21,108 nt of DNA from Planctomycetota bacterium. Lineage in GTDB: Bacteria; Planctomycetota; PLA2. Numbering within the stretch: position 1 is the first letter of the stretch; every line of letters starts with the position of its first letter. Positions 13,601-19,300 of the stretch are shown here, in pieces. The position numbers and the translations under genes were made by a program. The notes below the pieces were generated by a model, which saw only the letters and a program-made list of their open reading frames with translations, was not told where the DNA came from and did not search any database. Location: contig JAKLKT010000001.1 of NCBI GenBank assembly GCA_023150495.1, positions 1 through 21,108 on the forward strand, read 5' to 3'.

Positions 13601-14021
13601 CCACGACGGCAGCGCGGCGATCTGGAGCGTCGCCAAGGGGAAGGTCCTCCTCCGCGTCGCGGCGCACGACGGGCCGGTGCTCTGCGGCGCCTTCGATCCC
13701 TCCGGCGCGCGCGTGGCGACAGGCGGCGGCGACAACCTGATCCGCTTCTCCGATGCGCGGACCGGCGAGCCGGGGCCGGTCCTCCGGGGCCACGCGGGCG
13801 CCGTGAGCGCGATCGCGTTCGCGGGCGACCGGCTCCTCTCGGGCGGCCACGACAAGACGCTCCGCGTGTGGGACGCGGCGACGGGCGACCAGCTGCTGCG
13901 CGTCCTCGCCCACGACAACTGGGTGACGGGCGTCGCGATGACGGCCGACGGGACGCGCGTGGCGACCTGCTCGTTCGACGCGACGGCGAAGCTCTGGCGC
14001 ACCGAGCTGCCGGGAAGGTGA
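10626..14021 (+). CDS. Membrane-anchored Ser/Thr protein kinase with 14 WD40 repeats
   Basis: The 1131-aa protein starts with about 100 residues including DFDAFCAERPDLAADLRTL, a segment type common at the N-terminus of planctomycete kinases. The Hanks-type kinase domain (about 105-410) has a glycine loop (IARGGMGVV), the invariant Lys in LAMKAA, HRDIKPANVM (about 235-244), DWG instead of DFG (256-258), and GTPPYMPPEQA. One membrane span follows (about 441-462, AAAVAALLLVAVGGSLFAAW), then a coiled-coil-like helix (RRKVDEVSRAQSLEKDARAL). From about residue 555 to the end I count 14 WD40 units, each ending in a 'VxLWD'-like strand, enough for two seven-bladed propellers. The kinase is therefore cytoplasmic and the propellers are probably periplasmic or in the paryphoplasm, acting as a sensor or scaffold. 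The start is ATG at 10626; the frame is open far upstream, but that part is antisense-like to the acyltransferase. It is convergent with the gene ending at 14070. Confidence 0.93.
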   Translation: MDRGTDGRKADAEAAFALYLARTGKGEKVDFDAFCAERPDLAADLRTLHAAWRSHRPPSRPERLSLREALEGRPAVELDPEARRDVPSSGIRDRLHHLATRGDRYELREEIARGGMGVVLKVWDKDLRRTLAMKAASTGVPDETDPISLAQVTRFLEEAQITGQLDHPGIVPVHELGVDEEGRVFFTMRLVRGQTLDEVIRLARADKDGWSRARALDVMVRVCEAMAYAHSKGVIHRDIKPANVMVGKFGEVYVMDWGLAKVIGRPDVQGARLNHSVALLRTQVRTDRAEDISRTPNSPYLTLEGTIVGTPPYMPPEQAEGRIDALDPRSDVYSVGALLYTLLTGRMPYVEPSGRAAAADVIVRLLAGPPEAVHTIDRTAPPELVAICEKAMARRREDRYENMVGMAEDIRAYVEGRVVRAHRTGATAEFQKWVIRNKATAAAVAALLLVAVGGSLFAAWQQRRKVDEVSRAQSLEKDARALAELHAREAEANATTARVNAKRAERQSYLANLAAAHASLRMHETREAKQLLASCPEGLRGWEWRHSTLSADTALRVLEAHKGKVTAVALSPDGTRIASGGEDRSVKLWDAAEGRLLLSLPGAPDSPVTALAFAPDGRLAAAAKDALVRVWDVDASRLVGTMTHESVVGCVAFGPGGDVLATGTDDGAHVWDAREFRRLFVAGKGDPVHGVAFAPDGSYLATATDDGVTLWDPATQQEKGRIELPEGATCLATSADRIAAGSNDSSVVLLDPANAEIQALLRGHEDPVSALAFTPDGKQVVTASYDKTVRVWEAVSGHELAVFQGHDEAVLSVGCGEGLLVSGAADGTMRLWAPRTGGAVVTLRGDEDFLSAVAFDPQGAVVAATSAGHGEIRVWDARTGAPLRYIEEAGGLSSLAFSADGTRILAGGDEDATGRIHDATTGALLRRLEGHGSSVKAVAFSPDGRRAATGSADRTIRIWNTETGESLAVLAASERVNVVAFSPDGESLLAGCHDGSAAIWSVAKGKVLLRVAAHDGPVLCGAFDPSGARVATGGGDNLIRFSDARTGEPGPVLRGHAGAVSAIAFAGDRLLSGGHDKTLRVWDAATGDQLLRVLAHDNWVTGVAMTADGTRVATCSFDATAKLWRTELPGR

Positions 14022-14059
14022 GGGGCTCCGGGGAGAGGGGGCGCGGCCCCCGGGGCCCC
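14022..14059. terminator. GC-rich hairpin between convergent genes (kinase and binding protein)
   Basis: GGGGCTCCGGGG (14022-14033, immediately after the kinase stop codon) pairs with CCCCGGGGCCCC (14048-14059) with one T-G pair. The left arm is the core of the dispersed 15-mer. It could serve both converging transcripts; no T-tract is seen on either side. Confidence 0.55.
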
Positions 14060-14069
14060 CTGCGTTCGC

Positions 14070-14582
14070 CTACGGCTCCTGCTCGGCCTCGCCGGGGACG
14101 GCCACGAGCGGGTAGCCCGCCTCGCCCGGCTTCTTGCCGTCGATCAGGAGGACGTTCACGCCCTTCGGGACGTCCTTCGCGGCGACGACCGAGATCGCGC
14201 CCTCGCCCTTCGAGACCTGCTCGCCCGCGGCCTTCGCCGACGGGACGTACGAGGGCTTCGCGGAGATCTCGCCGCTGAAGAGCCGCCGCACCCAGTACTT
14301 CTGCAGCTTCTTGTGGCTCATGCGGTAGATCTTCTGGAGCAGCACGTCGTACTCGTCCGTCGTGCTCTGCGGGAGGTAGACGTCGCAGCGCTTCCTGTCG
14401 GGCCAGTACTCGCGCTCCACCTTGAGGTAGGCGCGCAGCTCGGCCAGCGTGACCTTCGTCACCGGGTTCTTCGGGTGGACGATCACGGCCAGCTCGAGGG
14501 GCTCCCTCTTCGCGGGGGGATCCTCCGTGCGCGCGGCCGCGAAGGCCGTGCAGCAGACGAGGAGCAGCGTGCGGTAGGCCAT
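14070..14582 (-). CDS. Small periplasmic phosphate-binding-protein-like (PBP) protein
   Basis: The 170-aa product has a Sec-type signal peptide (MAYRTLLLVCCTAFAAA) and one compact domain resembling the PstS-like 'PBP_like' family: LELAVIVHPKNPVTKVTLAELRAYL, then FSGEISAKP and GEGAISVVAAKDVPKGVNVLLIDGKKPGEAGYPL. It is about half the length of a true PstS, so it may bind an anion without feeding an ABC importer. No transporter subunits are present in the window. The ATG follows the porin stop codon by one base (TGA-G-ATG), so translation is probably coupled. An envelope role in phosphate or similar oxyanion capture is inferred from the family and from the porin next door. Confidence 0.8.
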   Translation of the reverse strand: MAYRTLLLVCCTAFAAARTEDPPAKREPLELAVIVHPKNPVTKVTLAELRAYLKVEREYWPDRKRCDVYLPQSTTDEYDVLLQKIYRMSHKKLQKYWVRRLFSGEISAKPSYVPSAKAAGEQVSKGEGAISVVAAKDVPKGVNVLLIDGKKPGEAGYPLVAVPGEAEQEP

Positions 14583-14583
14583 C

Positions 14584-15822
14584 TCAGAAGACGAAGGAGA
14601 GCTGGAAGCCGACCCTAATGTAACCGCGGTCGCTGACGACGCCCACGCCGTCGCGCTCCTCCCTCTCCCCGAAGCCGACCTCGAACTTGATGGCGGCGTT
14701 CTCGACGAAGTCGAACCGCACCCCGGCCACGATCTCGTAGGCGTCGAGGTCCCGGTTGACCGGGGAGTAGTAGGGGTCGCCCTGGTCCATCTCCCGGATG
14801 TCGAACCGGAAGTAGGGGGTCCACTCGTCGTCGAGGCTGTACCCGACCTGGAAGTAGGCCGCCACGTGGTCGAAGTCCGTGCTGCTCGTCCGGTCGCCGT
14901 CGGCGATGAAGGCGACCTCGGAGAGGACCTGGATCCGCTCCCCCCGGTAGTCCAGCTGGAGGGTCGTCACGATCTGGCCGATCGAGCGCACCCGCGCCGG
15001 GTCGGCGGGGTTCGGCGGGATCTCGTCCCAGCGCACGAAGACCGCGACCCAGAGCGGGTGCGTGCCCATCGGCTCGAACCCGAGGCCCGCGGTGATCGCC
15101 TTCGCGTCGTTGTGGTCGGAGAACTCCTCGACGTCGGTGACCAGCGGCCCCCGGCCGTTCGAGAGGAAGAACACGTAGGTCAGGCGGCCCTTGGCGAGCG
15201 GGACCGCCCCGCGCGCCTCGACACCCGCCTCGTGCATGGGGAGGATCCCCCCGTCGCCCTCGAAGCGGGCGAGGAAGGGCCGCGTGATGGTCAGCTCGAG
15301 CCACTTGCCGTGGTGGTAGAGGTTGTTCCACCGCGAGATCGGGCCGTGCTCGAGGCCGAGCTTCAGCTGGAGGAGGTCCGAGAACTTCCACGCGCCCCAG
15401 AGGCGCTCCTGGTCGAACTTCGAGGTGTCGGAGGTCGCCCCGATGGAGGTGAGGAACACGGTCTCGGAGAGCACCTGGAAGTGGTCGCCGACCCGCGCCG
15501 TGAAGAAGAGGTCGATGCCGCCGTCGAAGAAGAACGCCTCGCCGCGGTTCGGCAGCTCCGGGCTCGAGTACGTGACGCCCGTGTCGCCGAAGAGCTGGAA
15601 GATCCCCCAGACGTTGCCGCGCTTCACGACCATGTTGAGGCCGAGCCCCTCGGCCGTCTCCTCGACGTCGGCCGCGACCGCGTGCTGGGCGCCCTCGAGC
15701 TTCTCGACGCGCTGCCGGAGCTCCGCGTTCTCCTTCTCGAGCGCGTCCATGCGCGCTCCGTCATCTTGGGCGACCGCGAGGGCCGCGGGCAGGAGCACGA
15801 GGAGGAGGATCCGGCCGGCCAT
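14584..15822 (-). CDS. Outer-membrane beta-barrel, porin-like
   Basis: The 412-aa product has a signal peptide (MAGRILLLVLLPAALAVAQ), a short coiled-coil (MDALEKENAELRQRVEKLEG) and a long series of alternating aromatic/polar strands ending SFQLSFVF-like, with the C-terminal Phe that the outer-membrane assembly machinery recognises. The length, the coiled-coil N-terminus and strands such as NLYHHGKWLELTITRPFLARF suggest an O/P-type (phosphate-selective) or similar porin, but no family motif is decisive. The start at 15822 is preferred over the in-frame ATG at 15834 or a TTG at 15879. It gives a clean signal peptide, and the upstream promoter would place the mRNA start a few bases before it. 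It forms an operon with the binding protein. Confidence 0.82.
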   Translation of the reverse strand: MAGRILLLVLLPAALAVAQDDGARMDALEKENAELRQRVEKLEGAQHAVAADVEETAEGLGLNMVVKRGNVWGIFQLFGDTGVTYSSPELPNRGEAFFFDGGIDLFFTARVGDHFQVLSETVFLTSIGATSDTSKFDQERLWGAWKFSDLLQLKLGLEHGPISRWNNLYHHGKWLELTITRPFLARFEGDGGILPMHEAGVEARGAVPLAKGRLTYVFFLSNGRGPLVTDVEEFSDHNDAKAITAGLGFEPMGTHPLWVAVFVRWDEIPPNPADPARVRSIGQIVTTLQLDYRGERIQVLSEVAFIADGDRTSSTDFDHVAAYFQVGYSLDDEWTPYFRFDIREMDQGDPYYSPVNRDLDAYEIVAGVRFDFVENAAIKFEVGFGEREERDGVGVVSDRGYIRVGFQLSFVF

Positions 15823-15832
15823 GGGTCGGCCC

Positions 15833-15861
15833 ATTGGGGAAGAATCCGCGGGGAATGTCAA
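15833..15861 (-). promoter_or_regulatory. Promoter of the porin/binding-protein operon
   Basis: On the minus strand TTGACA (15856-15861), a 17-base spacer and CCCAAT (15833-15838) lie just upstream of the ATG at 15822. The -35 is perfect; the -10 matches 3/6. The predicted leader is only about 3-4 bases. Confidence 0.45.
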
Positions 15862-15908
15862 CCGGTTTCCGCGGTTCAAGCGGGAGCCCCCGGGCGCCGA
15901 AGAAACGG

Positions 15909-15923
15909 GGGGGCTCCGGGGGC
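15909..15923. repeat. Copy of the GGGGGCTCCGGGGGC 15-mer
   Basis: An exact copy in the divergent gap between the porin operon and the 106-aa gene. An inverted GCCCCCGG about 20 bases upstream (near 15887) could pair with its CCGGGGGC half. Confidence 0.65.
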
Positions 15924-15939
15924 CCCGGGGGACAAGGAG

Positions 15940-16260
15940 ATGCTAGGGGTAGCACGCGAGGTTCCGCTGCTTTCGGATCTCAAGCGCGAGATCCGGAGGC
16001 TGCACGGCTGCTCGTCGGAGTTCGAGCGCTTCGTGACCATCCCGGAGGCGCCCGGACGCGCCCGCCGCGTGGTCGCGGTCTTCGAGCTCAAGGAGCACCC
16101 GGCGCGGCGCTGCTACGCATGGCTCGAGCGGTCCGGCTTCGGCGCGGAGTGCTTCGCCGTCCTTCACGGGATGGAGATCCGCGGGCCGGAGGAGGCCGTG
16201 CGTCACGTCGAGGAGGTCGAGCGCGCGACCCGCGACCGCTGGGCGCAGGAGTACGCGTAG
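15940..16260 (+). CDS. Hypothetical 106-aa protein
   Basis: A soluble, charged alpha/beta-type protein without signal peptide or membrane span. The central part (ARRVVAVFELKEHPARRCYAWLE) looks like two strands, and the C-terminus (PEEAVRHVEEVERATRDRWAQEYA) like an amphipathic helix. Three cysteines are spread without a metal-binding pattern. I do not recognise a family. The ATG at 15940 touches its AAGGAG Shine-Dalgarno with no spacer. That is unusual, but no better in-frame start follows closely. Codon use (GC in third positions) fits a real gene. It is convergent with nrdJ and divergent from the porin operon, so it stands alone. Confidence 0.7.
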   Translation: MLGVAREVPLLSDLKREIRRLHGCSSEFERFVTIPEAPGRARRVVAVFELKEHPARRCYAWLERSGFGAECFAVLHGMEIRGPEEAVRHVEEVERATRDRWAQEYA

Positions 16261-16269
16261 CGGAGGGAA

Positions 16270-16306
16270 GGGGGCCCCGGGGGCCGGATCCGCCCCCGGA
16301 GCCCCC
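16270..16306. terminator. Strong bidirectional hairpin between the convergent 106-aa gene and nrdJ
   Basis: GGGGGCCCCGGGGGC (16270-16284) pairs with GCCCCCGGAGCCCCC (16292-16306), a 15-base stem with one mismatch and a 7-base loop. The right arm is the exact reverse complement of the dispersed 15-mer. The following TGTTTCC is the only weak T-run seen at any of these hairpins. Confidence 0.65.
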
Positions 16307-16320
16307 CTGTTTCCTCCCGA

Positions 16321-19300
16321 TCAGGAGCAGCCGCTGGTCGCGCCGCAGGTCTGGCACTTGAGGCATGTGCCGTTCCTGACCAGCGTGAACTGGCCGCACT
16401 CCGAGCACGGATCGCCCTCGTAACCGAGGAGGCGTGCCATGCGGACCTGCTGCACGACCGTGGGCTTGCCCGCGTGCGCCTGAGACTCGGCAGCCTCGAG
16501 GACCGACACCTGCCGGATCGCCGGCGCGCGCATCGGAAGCGAGAACCCCTCTGGCGCCTCTGTTGCGACCGCCGGGGCCGGGTCCTTCTCGTGGCCGTGC
16601 CCGTTGCCGTTGCCGTTCCCGTTGCCGTGCTCGCGCGCGGGGATCTGCCCGCCCTCGACCGTCTCCTCCGAGACGAAGTCGGGAGCCTCGGCGGTGCCGA
16701 GCGCCTCCGGCCGCAGGTCCTCGGGCGTCACCTGCCCGAGGTCGTCGCGGCCGAGGTAGGTGATCGCGAGCTCCCTGAAGATGTAGTCGATGATCGAGGT
16801 CGCGAGCTTGATCCGGTCGTTGCCGACGACGGGCCCGCTCGGCTCGAAGCGGCTGAAGACGAACGCGTCGATGTACTCCTCGAGCGGGACGCCGTACTGG
16901 AGGCCGAGCGAGATCGAGATGGCGAAGCAGTTCATCAGGCTGCGGAAGGCGGCGCCCTCCTTGTGCATGTCGATGAAGATCTCGCCGAGGGTGCCGTCCC
17001 CGTACTCGCCCGTGCGGAGGTAGACCTTGTGGCCGCCGACCACGGCCTTCTGCGTGTAGCCCTTGCGCCGCTGCGGCATGCGGCGCCGCTTGGCGAGGTA
17101 GCGGTAGACGATCTTCTCGACGATCTTCTCGGCGCGGGTCTTCTCCTCGCCCCCGGCGAAGAGCTCGAAGGAGTCGTCCGAGGTCGAGTTGAGGGGCTGC
17201 GAGAGCTTGCTGCCGTCGCGGTAGAGCGCGTTCGCCTTCGTCCCGAGCTTCCAGGAGAGGAGATAGGCCTGCTTCACGTCCTCGACGGTGGCGTCGTTGG
17301 GCATGTTGATCGTCTTCGAGATGGCGCCCGAGATGAAGGGCTGGGCGGCGGCCATCATGCGGATGTGCGCCTCGGTCGAGAGGGATCGCTTCCCCGTGCG
17401 CCCGCAGCGGTTCGCGCAGTCGAAGATCGCGTAGTGCTCCTCCTTGAGGTGGGGGGCCCCCTCGATCGTCATGGTCCCGAGGCAGTGGTCGTTGGCCGCC
17501 CGGATCTCCTCGGCGGTGAAGCCGAGGGCGTCGAGGAGGTTGAAGCCGGCCTTCTCGAGGCGGTCCTCCCCGATCTTGAGCTTCGCGCGGACGTTCTCCT
17601 TGCCGAGCGTGTGCTCGTTGAACACGAACGCGAGGTCGAACGCGCCCTGCAGCGCCTTCTCGACGCGGGCGATCATGTCGTCCGTGAACCCGCGCGCCGC
17701 GAGCGTCTGGTGGTTGACGTGCGGGGCGTCCCTGAGCGTGCCGGTGCCGCGGCAGTAGCGGACGATCTCCTCGACCTGCTCCGGGGTGTACCCGAGGCGC
17801 CGGAGCGTCGGCGGGATCGACTCGTTGATGATCTTGAAGTAGCCGCCGCCGGCGAGCTTCTTGAACTTCACGAGCGCGAAGTCGGGCTCGATGCCCGTCG
17901 TGTCGCAGTCCATGACGAGGCCGATCGTGCCGGTCGGCGCGATGACGGTCGTCTGGGCGTTCTTGAAGCCGTGCTTCTCGCCGAGCGCGAGCGCCTCGTC
18001 CCACGCCTTGCGCGCGGCCTCGAGGAGGTAGTTCGGCGCGTGCCGCTGGTCGATCCCGACGGGCAGGATCGAGAGCCCTTCGTACTCCGACGGCGGGGCG
18101 TTGTACGCGGCGCGCCGGTGGTTGCGGACGACGCGGAGCATCGCGTCGCGGTTCCGCTCGTAGGCGGGGAAGGGCTTCACCTCCGCGGCCATCCGGGCGC
18201 TCATCGCGTAGCTCTCGCCGGTGAGGATCGCGGTGATCGCGCCCCCGATCGCGCGGGCGCGGTCGGAGTCGTAGGGGACGCCCGCCACCATCAGGTAGGT
18301 GCCGAGGTTCGCGTAGCCGAGGCCGAGCGTCCTGTAGTCGAAGCTCCGGCGCGCGATCTCCCTGCTCGGGAACTGCGCCATGACGACGGACGTCTCGAGC
18401 GTGATCGTCCAGAGGCGGCAGGCGTGGCGGAACGCCTCGACGTCGAACCGCGCCGTCGCCGCGTCGGCGAACGTCATGAGGTTCAGCGACGCGAGGTTGC
18501 ACGCCGTGTCGTCGAGGAACATGTACTCGGAGCAGTTGTGGACGACGAGGCCGTTCGCGACGAAGTGATTCGTCTCGGGCTCGGTCAGGTCGAACACGGG
18601 CTCCTCGCCTTCGAACTCGAGACTCAGGACGCGGTCCTCGATCCGTTCCGCATAGGTCTCGACCTCCCGGTTGAGCTGAGCGAGCTGCTCCGCCTTCGGG
18701 CTGCCCTGGACAAAGCCGATCTCCCGCTCGAAGACGACCCGCGAGCGGCGACTGATGCGGAGGCTGTGCATCTGCTCGACCGGGTACTCCTTGCGTCCGC
18801 CCTTGCCATCCGGCAGCAGCGCCATCGTCTGGCCCAACGGCCGGCGGTCCCGGTAGAGCTTGGCCTTGATGCCGAAGCCGAGGAGGAGCACCTGCACCTG
18901 GCGCAGCAGCTCCTCGGAGGTGCTGTCCAGGGCGACGTAGTGAGACTTCTCGCCGTAGCGGGCCACGGTGCCGTCCGCCGTGAAGAGTCCGCGGAGGAGA
19001 GCGGAGACGGAGGCGCGGTCGAGCCCGAACACGCTGTCCGCGAGGCGCTTGCCGGCGCTCCCCTTGTCGAGGACCGCGTACCCACGCACGAGATCGACGA
19101 CGCAGCGGGCGCTCGTGCCGATGCGGAGCGTGCCCTGCGGGCGCGTGACCTCGATGTCCCTCGCCTCGCGCGCATCCGCCGCGTGGTCGCGGCGGTAGCG
19201 GGTGAGCGCGGCATGGACGCGCGCCGCCACGGCCTCCTCCTCGGGTGCGAGGGTGAGCATGGCGGTCTGCTGCTCGCCCATGAGGCAGCCATCGCCGACG

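Noticed and set aside
10437..13913. Long minus-strand open frame opposite the kinase
   Set aside because: It is a composition shadow of the kinase/WD40 gene; the translation is low in complexity and rich in R, A, D and H.
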